The notes: a model not told the origin generated them from the letters alone. A stretch of DNA of 52,187 nt from Flavobacteriales bacterium UBA720 (GCA_002297505.1 DBLQ01000091.1:1-52187), one strand, 5' to 3'. Numbered from the stretch's first letter, positions 6,026 through 14,806 are shown. Translations and numbers: made by a program.

Positions 6026-7009
6026 TTATGCTTTGATGTACATTGCTTTTTTGATTTCTTCTTTCAGCGTTTCCAGTTTCGGGAACCATTCTGCAAACAA
6101 GGCTGCAGAATATGGTGCCGGTGCATCTGGCGTCGTGATTCTCTTGATTGGCGCATCCAGGTAATCGAATGCCTTTTGCTGAACCATATAAGTAATCTCG
6201 GAAGCTACGGACGCAAACGGCCAAGCTTCTTCCAAAATCACCAGTCTGTTGGTTTTCTTTACGGACTCTAAAACGGTGTCGTAATCCAGAGGACGAACGG
6301 TTCTAAGGTCAATCACTTCTACAGAAATACCTTCTTTTTCCAAATCTGCCGCCGCCTGAAGCGCCAGTTTCATAATCTTACCGAAAGAAACCAGAGTTAC
6401 ATCTTTACCTTCTTTCTTGATATCGGCTTTCCCAATCGGGATGTAATATTCTTCCTCAGGAATTTCCATCTTATCGCCATACATCTGCTCAGATTCCATG
6501 AAAATCACCGGGTCATTGTCTTGGATAGCGGTTTTCAAAAGTCCTTTCGCATCGTAAGGATTGGAAGGAACCACCACCTTAAGTCCCGGACAGTTGGCAT
6601 ACCAGCTCTCAAAAGCCTGAGAGTGCGTGGCGCCGAGCTGACCTGCAGACGCTGTAGGACCACGGAAAACGGCAGGACAGTTCCACTGGCCACCGCTCAT
6701 CTGATAGATTTTCGCCGCATTGTTGATAATCTGGTCGATAGCTACCATCGAGAAGTTGAATGTCATAAATTCTACAATCGGGCGATTACCATTCATTGCA
6801 GCACCTACAGCGATCCCTGTGAAACCAAGTTCGGCAATCGGCGCATCGATGATTCTTTTGGGCCCGAATTCGTCCAGCATTCCTTTTGAGGCTTTGTAAG
6901 CACCATTGTATTCTGCAACTTCCTCGCCTACAAGAAATATGGATTCGTCTTTACGCATTTCTTCGCTCATCGCCTGAGCAATTACTTCACGAAATGTATA
7001 TTCTTTCAT
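6026..7009 (-). CDS. pdhB: Pyruvate dehydrogenase E1 component, beta subunit
   Basis: This 327-residue protein carries the thiamine-enzyme E1-beta pattern: TFREVIAQAMSEEM at the start, FLVGEEVAEYNGAYK near 25, a central pyrimidine-binding region with APIAELGFTG and RGPTASAGQLGATHSQ, and a C-terminal transketolase-like domain with VEVIDLRTVRPLD. With an alpha subunit it decarboxylates pyruvate and feeds acetyl groups to E2. The alpha, E2 and E3 genes are not in the window. The start at 7009 (MKEYTF) is preferred over an upstream in-frame ATG because family members begin there. Branched-chain oxoacid E1-beta is the main alternative. Confidence 0.9.
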   Translation of the reverse strand: MKEYTFREVIAQAMSEEMRKDESIFLVGEEVAEYNGAYKASKGMLDEFGPKRIIDAPIAELGFTGIAVGAAMNGNRPIVEFMTFNFSMVAIDQIINNAAKIYQMSGGQWNCPAVFRGPTASAGQLGATHSQAFESWYANCPGLKVVVPSNPYDAKGLLKTAIQDNDPVIFMESEQMYGDKMEIPEEEYYIPIGKADIKKEGKDVTLVSFGKIMKLALQAAADLEKEGISVEVIDLRTVRPLDYDTVLESVKKTNRLVILEEAWPFASVASEITYMVQQKAFDYLDAPIKRITTPDAPAPYSAALFAEWFPKLETLKEEIKKAMYIKA

Positions 7010-7084
7010 TGTATAATTATTGATGAAAATGTTCTGTTTAAAATTTCGAAATACAAAAGTATTAATTTTTTTATTATTCGCATA

Positions 7085-7111
7085 ACAAAAAAGGCTCCCG
7101 ATTGGAAGCCT
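7085..7111 (-). terminator. Intrinsic terminator between the DUF2147 gene and pdhB
   Basis: AGGCTTCC pairs with GGGAGCCT (one G-T pair) across a 4-nt loop and is followed by a U-run on the minus strand. It separates the DUF2147 gene from pdhB. Confidence 0.75.
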
Positions 7112-7132
7112 GCTATTTATCATACCGATGGA

Positions 7133-7552
7133 TTAATCCACTTTTTGCCAAGTCTGTGTTCTGCCAATAAGGGAGATTCCCATATAACCTCTCACATTCA
7201 GCTTGTCGCCGTCTCTGGTGATGGTACATTTGTAGGATTTTCCGTTTTTCGGGTCTGTGATGGAACCACCAGTAAATTCATTGCCATCTTTCTTCAGCCC
7301 GCGGATGATTTCCATTCCCAATAATGGTTTATTCTTGCGGTCATCTTTACAAGCCACACAATTCGCATTTTCCGGCTTGATAAGGAGTTGCGAGATTTTG
7401 CCGTAATATTTTCCATCGGATTTTTTATAAATCTCTACAATGGATTTGGCTTTCCCGGTTTCATCGTCAATGGTTTTCCATTTTCCTTCGATTTGTGCGA
7501 ATGAAAGAATGCCGATGAATGATAAGGCAAATGATAATAATAATTTGTTCAT
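7133..7552 (-). CDS. Secreted DUF2147-type protein
   Basis: This 139-residue protein starts with a Sec signal peptide (MNKLLLSFALSFIGILSFAQ, cut near residue 20). The mature part begins IEGKWKTIDDETGKAKSIVE and contains NCVACKDDRKNKPLLG and GGSITDPKNGKSYKC, the pattern of DUF2147 proteins, which are thought to be small beta-barrel periplasmic proteins of unknown function. Two cysteines in the CVAC motif and a third near residue 108 could form a disulfide. It has its own terminator and no obvious partner, so no pathway can be inferred. Confidence 0.8.
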   Translation of the reverse strand: MNKLLLSFALSFIGILSFAQIEGKWKTIDDETGKAKSIVEIYKKSDGKYYGKISQLLIKPENANCVACKDDRKNKPLLGMEIIRGLKKDGNEFTGGSITDPKNGKSYKCTITRDGDKLNVRGYMGISLIGRTQTWQKVD

Positions 7553-7716
7553 TGTCTTTTATTTTTAGTTGTTTTGTTTTGGATAATGAATTGTTGTTAA
7601 CGTTAAATTAATATTGATAAAAATAAAAATTTATTTTAAACCAACAAGAATTATTTGCTATCCAAGGCATAAATAAAGCTAATTAACAGATTTTTCAATA
7701 ATTAACATTAATAAAC

Positions 7717-7812
7717 CACATAGGCACATAGAAAATTTATCAAATGGAAAAAGATAAAATAGAAGTGTTTTCTATTTAACCTCCAATACAAAAAAAACTA
7801 TCTGTCTATGTG
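7717..7812. repeat. Inverted repeat of CACATAG-type arms near the sulfatase 3' end
   Basis: The left arm CACATAGGCACATAG (7717-7731) and the reverse complement of the right arm (7798-7812) agree at 13 of 15 positions; each arm is itself a CACATAG-like tandem repeat. The arms enclose about 66 bp of AT-rich DNA without an open frame. The element fills the second half of the 274-bp spacer between the sulfatase and DUF2147 genes. It may be a degenerate miniature element or a weak terminator for the sulfatase gene. Confidence 0.5.
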
Positions 7813-7826
7813 ATAATACTTATACT

Positions 7827-9746
7827 CTAATACAGTTTTCGGTTAATCACTCTGTCCATATAATCCTGATACCAGGCTTTGGTTTTCTCGATTCCAAGTT
7901 TTTGTTCAGGATTGAGATTTTCAGAGAGGATATTTTTTGATAAAGCCAGATCTGTTTTGTCATAAATTCCGGTCACATCCTTGCCATTAGAGATATAAAT
8001 ATAATTGCCAATGATCATTTGCTCATTGATCGCGTCGGAATTCACAATCACAGGATCTTCATTTTGATCGGAGACCAAACTCCTGCCCCAACTTCTGATT
8101 TTTTTATCATAACCGATCAAATCTGCCAAAGTCGGATAAATATCGATTTGTTGCGCCAGTCTTTCATCGATACCTTTCAATTGATATCTGGGATTGGGAG
8201 AAAAAAACAAGAGCGGAATCGCAAAACGGTTCATTGCCTTTTGATATTCTTCGTAATAGATTTGATTGGTGTGATCCGCCGTGATCACAAAAATCGTATT
8301 CTGATACCAGGGTTGTTTCCTTGCAGTTTCGAAGAATTTTTTCAATGCATAATCTGTGTACTGAATCGGTTCGTGGATCTGAAGCGGTCCTTTTTTAAAT
8401 TTTCCCTGATATTGCTCCGGAATCTTAAACGGATCGTGCGAAGACGCTGAAAATAAAGTTGACATAAACGGTTGTTTCTTCCCTACATTCTTGGCAAAAT
8501 ACTGAAAAAACGCTTCGTCCCAAATGGCCCACATTCCGTCAAAATCCTTATCATTATTATATTCCGTTTTCCCGAAATAATGCTTGAACCCGAGAATATT
8601 TCCAAATCCCTGAAAACCCATCGAGCCATTCGGCGCACCGTGATAAAAACTCGTGTCATAACCAAGCTCATTGCAAACCGAAACAATGGACTGGATTTTC
8701 TGATTGGAATAAGGCGAACTTGTGAAAGCATCCGTCAGACTCGGGATTCCTGCGAGAACAGAACTCATCCCGTGGATCGATTGTCTTCCGTTGGCATACG
8801 CATTGGTGAAAATCAAACTTTCATTAGCCAAACTATCAAGAAATGGCGTGTAGGAAACAAAATTTTTAATATTCGTATTTTTGTTGAAAGCGCCGGAATA
8901 TTCTTTCCCAAAACTTTCTATAATAAAAATCACCACATTCGGTTTCGGTTCCACGTCACGGTGATAGAATTTATACGGTTTGATTTCTTTATCAATGAAC
9001 GGCTCATCCACAAAATGAACCAGCTTAAAATTATTGGTATTCAAAGTTCTGAAAAATGAAAAAACGCTGTTCAGAACCAGATTGCCCTGCAGCGGATTGC
9101 TGACGTGTTTATTGGCATCCACCAAATTGATCGGTCTTGTTGAATGTTTGAAATCACCTCGAATCCCGCCAACCACCAAAGTCGCAGTAAGGCACAAAAT
9201 CAAAATGGACGACACAAAATAAACGACCAGATTCTTTGGCTTCTCTTCTGTGACTTTCACTTTTTTATAAAGAAAAATCCACAAAACCATCATCAAAACG
9301 AAAGAAATCAAAACCATCGGATTCTGTAAAACCGCATTCAGAAAAACTTTTCCGATATTATTTTCGTTCTTCGCCACGGAAAACATTGCCGAAGTCAGTC
9401 TCGCCTGGCTGAATCTGTAATAAATAACATCTCCGAAATTAAAAGAATAGGTAATTCCATTGGTGATAAAATACCAATAGAACAGAAATTTCTGATAACT
9501 TCTCTTGGTATTGATGACGATCGGAACAAGGCTCAGCAGAATAAAAACCGCATTGACATACAGAATCGCAGTGGTGTCAAACGCTGTTCCGTAATAAGAC
9601 AATTTCAAATATTCTGAGATTCCATCGACTTTTATCAATGCCTGATTGAACAGCCAAAAACAAAGCCTGGCCATCTGGTAAAATAAAAAAACCAAAAAAA
9701 GTCTGTAAACCAGGGCCAAAACTTCCTGCCCTCTCCAATTTTTCAT
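7827..9746 (-). CDS. LtaS/MdoB-like membrane sulfatase-fold enzyme (phosphoglycerol transferase family)
   Basis: The 639-residue protein has about five transmembrane helices in the first 210 residues and a large extracytoplasmic sulfatase-type domain (about 275-600). The domain opens PNVVIFIIESFGKEYSG; a likely Ser nucleophile lies in NGRQSIHGMSS, and ITADHTNQ gives metal-binding residues near 505. Relatives move phosphoglycerol or phosphoethanolamine onto envelope glycans or lipids. The start at 9746 (MKNWRGQE) is chosen because the upstream extension is translated from a repeat-rich spacer. It diverges from a phosphatidylserine synthase gene, so both may serve envelope lipids, but the acceptor is unknown. 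Confidence 0.82.
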   Translation of the reverse strand: MKNWRGQEVLALVYRLFLVFLFYQMARLCFWLFNQALIKVDGISEYLKLSYYGTAFDTTAILYVNAVFILLSLVPIVINTKRSYQKFLFYWYFITNGITYSFNFGDVIYYRFSQARLTSAMFSVAKNENNIGKVFLNAVLQNPMVLISFVLMMVLWIFLYKKVKVTEEKPKNLVVYFVSSILILCLTATLVVGGIRGDFKHSTRPINLVDANKHVSNPLQGNLVLNSVFSFFRTLNTNNFKLVHFVDEPFIDKEIKPYKFYHRDVEPKPNVVIFIIESFGKEYSGAFNKNTNIKNFVSYTPFLDSLANESLIFTNAYANGRQSIHGMSSVLAGIPSLTDAFTSSPYSNQKIQSIVSVCNELGYDTSFYHGAPNGSMGFQGFGNILGFKHYFGKTEYNNDKDFDGMWAIWDEAFFQYFAKNVGKKQPFMSTLFSASSHDPFKIPEQYQGKFKKGPLQIHEPIQYTDYALKKFFETARKQPWYQNTIFVITADHTNQIYYEEYQKAMNRFAIPLLFFSPNPRYQLKGIDERLAQQIDIYPTLADLIGYDKKIRSWGRSLVSDQNEDPVIVNSDAINEQMIIGNYIYISNGKDVTGIYDKTDLALSKNILSENLNPEQKLGIEKTKAWYQDYMDRVINRKLY

Positions 9747-9769
9747 TTTGCAAAAATAATAAAAGCGGG

Positions 9770-9842
9770 AAGATGGGTGTTGGAAGATGGATGTTTTTCT
9801 TGATGCTCCGAAAACTTCAAACATCCAACTTCTAGCATCCAA
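9770..9842. repeat. Imperfect inverted repeat of GTTGGAAGATGG-type sequence
   Basis: GTTGGAAGATGGATGTTT on the left faces AAACATCCAACTTCTAGCATCCAAC on the right across a loop of about 24 nt, forming an imperfect hairpin in the spacer between the divergent sulfatase and pssA genes. Related GAAG-rich simple repeats recur at 10607-10628 just after pssA and inside the ABC-F gene. Confidence 0.5.
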
Positions 9843-9864
9843 CAAAAAAACTTATTTTTGTGAT

Positions 9865-10605
9865 ATGAATTTCATCAAAAACAACCTTGCCAACGCCTTT
9901 ACACTTGGAAATCTTTTCTCAGGTTGCGTCGGGATTGTCCATCTTTTTTCCGGCGATTATCAGACGACCGCGATTTGCATTATCATCTCTTTGGTACTCG
10001 ATTTTTTCGATGGATTTATTGCACGCGCGATGAACTCAAGCAGCAATCTGGGCGGACAACTTGACTCTTTAGCAGATATGGTAAGTTTTGGATTTTTGCC
10101 AGGCGTTGCAATGATGAAAATGCTCGAACCTTTTGGCAATCAACTTTTCGGAATCGAATTGCCGTTTGAGATCCAATATTTTGCATTTCTGATTACGCTT
10201 TTCTCCTGTCTCAGATTAGCCATTTTCAATTTGGATGATGATCAAAAATATTATTTCAAAGGTCTGAACACACCAAGTAACACAGTTCTGATTTTTGGAT
10301 TGTTATACATTTTTAATGGTTGGGCCAATAAACCTGCTGACACATCCGAAACTTTAAGATTAATTTTTGAGTATATCGATGTCATTTTGATTGCAATTAC
10401 CGTGATAATTTCGTGGCTTTTAATCTCTCCCATCAAAATGATTGCAATGAAATTCAAGTCCAAACAATTGAAAGATAACTATCCAAAACTCGCATTGTTA
10501 ATTGGCGGAATTTTGATTTTATTAATTTTCAAAACAGTCGGTATTCCTTTAATCATTATCTATTACATTTTGATTTCACTGATTTTTCAGAAACAACTTC
10601 GTTAG
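9865..10605 (+). CDS. pssA: CDP-diacylglycerol--serine O-phosphatidyltransferase
   Basis: This 246-residue integral membrane protein has six or more hydrophobic segments. The CDP-alcohol phosphatidyltransferase signature is exact: DG-FI-AR, eight residues, G, three, D, three, D (about residues 47-69). It makes phosphatidylserine from CDP-diacylglycerol and serine, the first step to phosphatidylethanolamine. The start MNFIKNNLANAFTLGNL is chosen because it leads directly into the family N-terminus; the in-frame extension upstream comes from a repeat-rich spacer. PgsA-type enzymes share the motif, but the LGNLFSGC start favours PssA. Confidence 0.9.
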   Translation: MNFIKNNLANAFTLGNLFSGCVGIVHLFSGDYQTTAICIIISLVLDFFDGFIARAMNSSSNLGGQLDSLADMVSFGFLPGVAMMKMLEPFGNQLFGIELPFEIQYFAFLITLFSCLRLAIFNLDDDQKYYFKGLNTPSNTVLIFGLLYIFNGWANKPADTSETLRLIFEYIDVILIAITVIISWLLISPIKMIAMKFKSKQLKDNYPKLALLIGGILILLIFKTVGIPLIIIYYILISLIFQKQLR

Positions 10606-10669
10606 TGAGAAGTTAGAAGTTAGAAGTAAAAAAATCGTTGATCAACCATCATTTATCATTTATAAAACT

Positions 10670-11434
10670 ATGAATCTCAAACTATATAAACCGCTTTGTG
10701 TTTTCGATCTTGAAACTACGGGAACGAATATTGGCAAAGACCGAATCGTGGAAATCTGCATTCTCAAAGTCAATCCGGACGCATCAAGAGAAAGCAAAAC
10801 CTGGAAGGTGAATCCTGAAATGCCTATTCCAAAAGAATCTTCGGCCATTCATGGAATTTACGATGCGGATGTGGCAGAAGCACCAACGTTCAAAGACATT
10901 GCGCCAAAAGTTATGGAAATGATCAAGGACTCGGATCTGGGAGGCTTTAACTCCAACCGGTTCGACATTCCTGTTCTTGCAGAGGAAATGCTGCGTGCAG
11001 ACATCGATTTTGACCTCAGCAAACACCGGTTTGTAGATGCCCAAACCGTATTCTTCAAGAAAGAACCGCGGAATCTGGGTGCTGCCTACCAGTTTTATTG
11101 TGGCAAGACTTTAGAGAATGCTCACTCGGCAGAAGCTGACGTGATGGCAACTTTCGAAGTTCTGGACGCGCAGGTTGGCAAATACGAAGATGTCCCGAAT
11201 GAGATTGCTGAATTGAGCGACTTCTCTTCTCAGAACAGGTTTGCAGATCTTGCAGGGATGATTCATTACAATGACAAAGACCAGGAGATTTTTGCCTTTG
11301 GCAAGTATAAAGGTCAGGTGGTGAAGGAAGTTTTCCAGAAAGATATTGGCTATTACGGCTGGCTTCAGAGCGCTGATTTTCCTTTGTACACCAAGAAAAT
11401 CTTCACCAAAATCCAGTTGAAATCAAGATTTTAA
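10670..11434 (+). CDS. DnaQ-like DEDDh 3'-5' exonuclease
   Basis: The 254-residue protein has the exonuclease fold in residues 8-175. The catalytic residues are visible: D13 and E15 in VFDLETTG, D99 in NSNRFD, H152 and D157 in HSAEADV. The C-terminal 70 residues contain FAFGKYKGQVV and YYGWLQSADFP, a short domain often attached to flavobacterial epsilon-like exonucleases. It probably trims single-stranded or mismatched DNA, or small RNAs. It is not long enough to include a UvrC-type nuclease domain. A small spacer and the DUF486-type gene follow on the same strand. Confidence 0.88.
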   Translation: MNLKLYKPLCVFDLETTGTNIGKDRIVEICILKVNPDASRESKTWKVNPEMPIPKESSAIHGIYDADVAEAPTFKDIAPKVMEMIKDSDLGGFNSNRFDIPVLAEEMLRADIDFDLSKHRFVDAQTVFFKKEPRNLGAAYQFYCGKTLENAHSAEADVMATFEVLDAQVGKYEDVPNEIAELSDFSSQNRFADLAGMIHYNDKDQEIFAFGKYKGQVVKEVFQKDIGYYGWLQSADFPLYTKKIFTKIQLKSRF

Positions 11435-11447
11435 AAAACAGAATGTT

Positions 11448-11819
11448 ATGAGCAAAGTTGTTTTAACGATCACACTTCTGGTGATTTCCAATGTGTTTAT
11501 GACATTGGCCTGGTACGGCCACCTCAAATTCAAACAGATGGACTGGTTCCACAATTTGGGCTTGGTTGCCATTATTTTCATCAGCTGGGGCATTGCTTTT
11601 TTCGAGTATTGTTTCCAGGTTCCGGCGAACAGGATTGGTTTCAAGGAAAATGGCGGACCCTTCAACCTATGGCAGCTGAAAGTGATGCAGGAAGTCATTA
11701 CGCTCACGGTTTTTACAATCTTTACCATTGTCTTTTTCAAGGAAGAGAGTTTCCGGACGAATCATCTTATTGGTTTCGTGTTTCTGATTCTGGCGGTCTA
11801 TTTCATCTTTAAAAAATAA
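11448..11819 (+). CDS. DUF486 / DMT-like small membrane protein
   Basis: This 123-residue protein has four predicted transmembrane helices. Its sequence features, LKFKQMDWFHNLGL, ISWGIAFFEYCFQVPANRIG and FNLWQLKVMQEVITL, match the DUF486 family, distant relatives of drug/metabolite transporters. The substrate is unknown. It begins 13 bp after the exonuclease gene and ends 27 bp before the FAH-family gene, so it is probably part of one transcript with both. Confidence 0.8.
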   Translation: MSKVVLTITLLVISNVFMTLAWYGHLKFKQMDWFHNLGLVAIIFISWGIAFFEYCFQVPANRIGFKENGGPFNLWQLKVMQEVITLTVFTIFTIVFFKEESFRTNHLIGFVFLILAVYFIFKK

Positions 11820-11846
11820 AATTGAACTCTATCACAACTTAATCTT

Positions 11847-12455
11847 ATGAAAATTATCTGCATCGGAAGAAATTACAGCGAACATGCCAGGGAACTGGGA
11901 AACGAAGTGCCGGAAGACCCGGTGATCTTTATGAAACCTGACACGGCTATTCTGAAGAAAGGCTCCGATTTTTACATTCCGGAATTTTCTGATGATATCC
12001 ACTACGAGCTGGAAGTCGTACTGAAAATATCAAAAGGCGGAAAGTACATTCAAAAAGAAACAGCTTTCAAACATTATGATGAAATAGGTCTCGGCATCGA
12101 TTTTACCGCCAGGGATTTGCAGTCTAAACTTAAAGGCAAAGGCTTACCTTGGGAATTGGCAAAAGGTTTTGACGGTTCCGCAGTTTTGTCCGATTTTGTA
12201 TCCAAAGAGAATTATGATTTGCAGAATCTCAATTTTTGGCTGGACAAGAATCAGGCGCGGGTCCAGGATGGCAACACCAGAGACATGATCTTTAGTTTTG
12301 ATGACATCATTGCGTTTGCTTCCCAATATTTTACACTGCGCGTTGGCGACCTCATTTTTACCGGAACGCCCAAAGGTGTAGGCCGGATTTCTGAAAATGA
12401 CTTTCTGGAAGGCTACCTGGAAGACCGGAAAATGTTTGGACTCAAAATCCAGTAA
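11847..12455 (+). CDS. Fumarylacetoacetate hydrolase (FAH) family protein
   Basis: This 202-residue protein matches the single-domain FAH fold. It opens MKIICIGRNYSEHARELGNE; the metal ligands E54 and E56 lie in DIHYELEVVLKI and D85 in GLGIDFTARDLQ, and FTGTPKGVGRI is near the C-terminus. Such enzymes include acylpyruvate hydrolases and oxaloacetate decarboxylases of the FAHD1 type. The short length fits acylpyruvase better than true fumarylacetoacetase. Its neighbours do not form a catabolic pathway, so the substrate remains open. Confidence 0.87.
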   Translation: MKIICIGRNYSEHARELGNEVPEDPVIFMKPDTAILKKGSDFYIPEFSDDIHYELEVVLKISKGGKYIQKETAFKHYDEIGLGIDFTARDLQSKLKGKGLPWELAKGFDGSAVLSDFVSKENYDLQNLNFWLDKNQARVQDGNTRDMIFSFDDIIAFASQYFTLRVGDLIFTGTPKGVGRISENDFLEGYLEDRKMFGLKIQ

Positions 12456-12505
12456 TCAGCTTCAATGGCTGAATTTTTGCTTCATCAAAAACATAAACCC
12501 CGATT

Positions 12506-12949
12506 ATGAAAACAATCATTTTACCTGTAGATTTTTCCGACAGTTCCGACAAACTGGTAGACTACGCTGTAAGTTTTGCCAAAGATATCCAGGCGCAAAT
12601 TATTCTCATTCACGTTGCGGCATCGGACATCGGCTTCGTTATCGGCGATATGGGATTCCAGTATTTCCCGGAAGTGGAGGAAAATGAAATAAAATTTGAA
12701 TTAAAAGAACTTAATAAACTGGAACAGCGGATCATTTCGCAGGGCGTGACCTGCAGCCATATCCTGAAACAGGGCATCGCCGGAGATACCATTCTGGAAT
12801 TTGCGGAAGAAAAAAATGGTGATTACATCGTAGTCGGTTCACACGGGAGAAGCGGTGTCTACGATGTCTTCATTGGCAGCCTTACCAAGGAAATCACCAG
12901 GAAATCAAAAATCCCGGTCTTGGTAGTTCCCTGCCATGATGAGCATTAA
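12506..12949 (+). CDS. Universal stress protein (UspA family)
   Basis: This 147-residue cytoplasmic protein opens with the Usp start MKTIILPVDFSDSS. It has the full ATP-binding pattern G-2x-G-9x-G-S in GSHGRSGVYDVFIGS (near residue 112), followed by SKIPVLVVP. It probably binds ATP and forms dimers. It follows the FAH gene by about 50 bp and is closed by a strong terminator, making it the last gene of the exonuclease-DUF486-FAH-Usp row. Confidence 0.9.
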   Translation: MKTIILPVDFSDSSDKLVDYAVSFAKDIQAQIILIHVAASDIGFVIGDMGFQYFPEVEENEIKFELKELNKLEQRIISQGVTCSHILKQGIAGDTILEFAEEKNGDYIVVGSHGRSGVYDVFIGSLTKEITRKSKIPVLVVPCHDEH

Positions 12950-12971
12950 TCAAATCGACATTATATAAAAG

Positions 12972-13006
12972 AACCCGTCCTGTATCAATAACAAGACGGG
13001 TTTTTT
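12972..13006 (+). terminator. Intrinsic terminator after the universal stress protein gene
   Basis: AACCCGTC pairs with GACGGGTT (8 bp, long loop) followed by a T-run on the plus strand. It also closes the minus-strand gene at 13026 from the other side. Confidence 0.85.
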
Positions 13007-13025
13007 ATAAATATAATCAATTTAT

Positions 13026-13259
13026 TTAACCTTCGTTTTTATAGATCTTTGGATCGTAATAAGGATGTTTTCCTTCTGTAGGCGAGAAGTAATCTTTATC
13101 TTTCTGCGCACCAAGCGTTACTACAAGGATGTAGCACCAGTAGCAGAAAAATCCTGTTGCAACCAGAAACAGAATCCAGTTCAGTACGTTACCTGTCATA
13201 TCAAAAAACCCGAAAGACCATTTGAAAGCTGCGCTTAAGGCTAACCAGAAAGATGTCAT
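13026..13259 (-). CDS. Small membrane protein (DUF6341-like), function unknown
   Basis: From the ATG at 13259 the protein has 77 residues, MTSFWLALSAAFKWSFGFFD, then one transmembrane helix (about 23-48, ILFLVATGFFCYWCYILV) and a short polar tail with DKDYFSPTEGKHPYYDPKIY. I recall a family annotated DUF6341 with this form, found only in Flavobacteriia; this is memory, not a search. It diverges from the DUF6427-like gene with 44 bp between starts, so the two are probably controlled together. No function is inferred. Confidence 0.7.
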   Translation of the reverse strand: MTSFWLALSAAFKWSFGFFDMTGNVLNWILFLVATGFFCYWCYILVVTLGAQKDKDYFSPTEGKHPYYDPKIYKNEG

Positions 13260-13303
13260 CTTTTTTCTTTTTTTTAAATTAACTTTGCACAAATTTATAA
13301 AAA

Positions 13304-14203
13304 ATGTTTCGATTACTTTCTAAAGAAAGCAATATTTTTTCGGTTCCTGTTTACATCGGATTTTTATTTCTGGTATTTTTATCCTTTAACCTGTTGGATT
13401 TTAAATATATAGAAATATTTCCGTCGTTGGTAACCTTTACCGGAATCAGTCTGGGATATTTTTTATTCAATGCGATTGCACTGAATCAGTTCTCGCACCT
13501 TCCGCTGTTTCTGTACACCGTTTTTGTAGCGTCATTTTACGATGGAACTATTGAAGTGGGTCTGGCTTTCACCTTTCTTACCAGTGCCATTATCCTGCTG
13601 ATTCTCACCAGCCAGAATGACTATCTCCGGAAAAGTTCCTTCATGCTGGTAGGCTCTATCCTGGCCTTCAATTACCTGGTTTTTCCCGCCAGCTGGCCAA
13701 TGGGTGTTTTTGTGATCTTCCACATCATTGGAACATCCGGACGCATTGGACTCAATATGTTCCGGCTTCTTTTCGGAGTCATTTTGATAGTCCTGACCTA
13801 TGGTGGGCTGATGTATCTCATCCATTACACCACTTGGGATCCAACTTATTTGCCTTTCTATGGGAAATTCGAATTTCTGGATTCTTATTATCCGCTCTAT
13901 ATCCTCACTCCTATTGCACTGATGCTGCTGTATTCTCTGTCCGACCATTTCAAACATTATAACGAAAAAAGCCCGATCAGCAGATATAAGTACACCTTTG
14001 TACTGGTTTTTTCATTGGCTCAGCTGGTTACCATTATTTTCTACATGGGTACCAATTATGAATATCTGTTGCTCATGGCACTGCCGGTGAGCATCATCCT
14101 GAGCAGAATGTTACGTTTTCTGCCAAAATACTGGATGCAGGAGTTGGGACTTTGGATAATTGTCTTTACACTTGCATTTTTTAAAATCGCTACTTTTTTT
14201 TAA
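13304..14203 (+). CDS. Polytopic membrane protein (DUF6427-like)
   Basis: The 299-residue protein is almost entirely hydrophobic, with about ten transmembrane segments. It opens MFRLLSKESNIFSVPVYIGF and contains FNAIALNQFSHLPLFLY and HIIGTSGRIGLNMFRLLFG. I recall similar flavobacterial proteins annotated DUF6427, next to a small membrane gene as here; this is unverified. It may be an envelope polymer or gliding accessory protein, but nothing in the sequence proves a role. The DUF3109 gene follows after 18 bp. Confidence 0.72.
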   Translation: MFRLLSKESNIFSVPVYIGFLFLVFLSFNLLDFKYIEIFPSLVTFTGISLGYFLFNAIALNQFSHLPLFLYTVFVASFYDGTIEVGLAFTFLTSAIILLILTSQNDYLRKSSFMLVGSILAFNYLVFPASWPMGVFVIFHIIGTSGRIGLNMFRLLFGVILIVLTYGGLMYLIHYTTWDPTYLPFYGKFEFLDSYYPLYILTPIALMLLYSLSDHFKHYNEKSPISRYKYTFVLVFSLAQLVTIIFYMGTNYEYLLLMALPVSIILSRMLRFLPKYWMQELGLWIIVFTLAFFKIATFF

Positions 14204-14221
14204 TATTTAAATCGATGTTGT

Positions 14222-14806
14222 ATGATTCAGATAGATGATAAATTAATCTCAGAAGATGTTTTCGCAGAAAGTTTCGTCTGCAATCTTGCCAAATGCAAAG
14301 GTGCCTGCTGTGTAGATGGCGACACCGGCGCACCACTGGACAAAGAAGAATTGCCCATTCTGGAAGATATTTTCCCCAAAGTCAAACCTTATCTGAGACC
14401 GGAGGGCGTTAAGGCGATTGAAGAACAGGGAACCTGGGTTGTAGATCCGTACGATGGTGGCTATGTTACCACCTTGGTCAATGGAAGTGAATGCGCTTAC
14501 GTCATTTTTGATGAAAAAGGCACCACAAAATGTGGCATCGAAAAAGCTTACGAAGACGGCGCCGTGGATTGGAAAAAGCCTATTTCCTGCCACCTCTACC
14601 CGATCCGTGTTGATGAATACAAAACCTTTGTCGCGCTCAATTACCACGAATGGAACATCTGTAAAGATGCCTGCACATTGGGCTCCGAACTGCAGGTGAG
14701 AATTTACCAATTCCTGAAAGAACCGCTAATCCGGAAATACGGAACGGATTTTTACAAGACCCTCTGCGAAGCTGCCGAAGAATGGGAGAAAGAATACAAT
14801 TCTTAA
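14222..14806 (+). CDS. DUF3109 cysteine-cluster protein
   Basis: This 194-residue protein begins MIQIDDKLISEDVFAESFVC. It has a clustered cysteine motif CNLAKCKGACC (20-30), further cysteines in GSECAYV, TTKCGIEKAY and ISCHLYPIR, and a late NICKDAC. The pattern matches DUF3109, a family related to YkgJ-type zinc- or iron-binding cysteine proteins. Eight or more conserved cysteines suggest metal binding. It lies 18 bp after the polytopic membrane gene and ends at a strong terminator. The function of the family is unknown. Confidence 0.85.
   Translation: MIQIDDKLISEDVFAESFVCNLAKCKGACCVDGDTGAPLDKEELPILEDIFPKVKPYLRPEGVKAIEEQGTWVVDPYDGGYVTTLVNGSECAYVIFDEKGTTKCGIEKAYEDGAVDWKKPISCHLYPIRVDEYKTFVALNYHEWNICKDACTLGSELQVRIYQFLKEPLIRKYGTDFYKTLCEAAEEWEKEYNS

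Noticed and set aside
5862..6224. Open frame of 120 codons on the minus strand ending in a KKGCRSY-type sequence
   Set aside because: It is translated through element R1 copy 1, the pdhB terminator and the pdhB 3' end in another frame. The open frame at 27188-27400 ends in the same residues because of copy 2, so both are repeat artefacts.
8472..9059. Open frame of 195 codons opposite the sulfatase-fold gene
   Set aside because: It is antisense to a clear gene, has no family motif, and its composition follows the complement of the coding strand.
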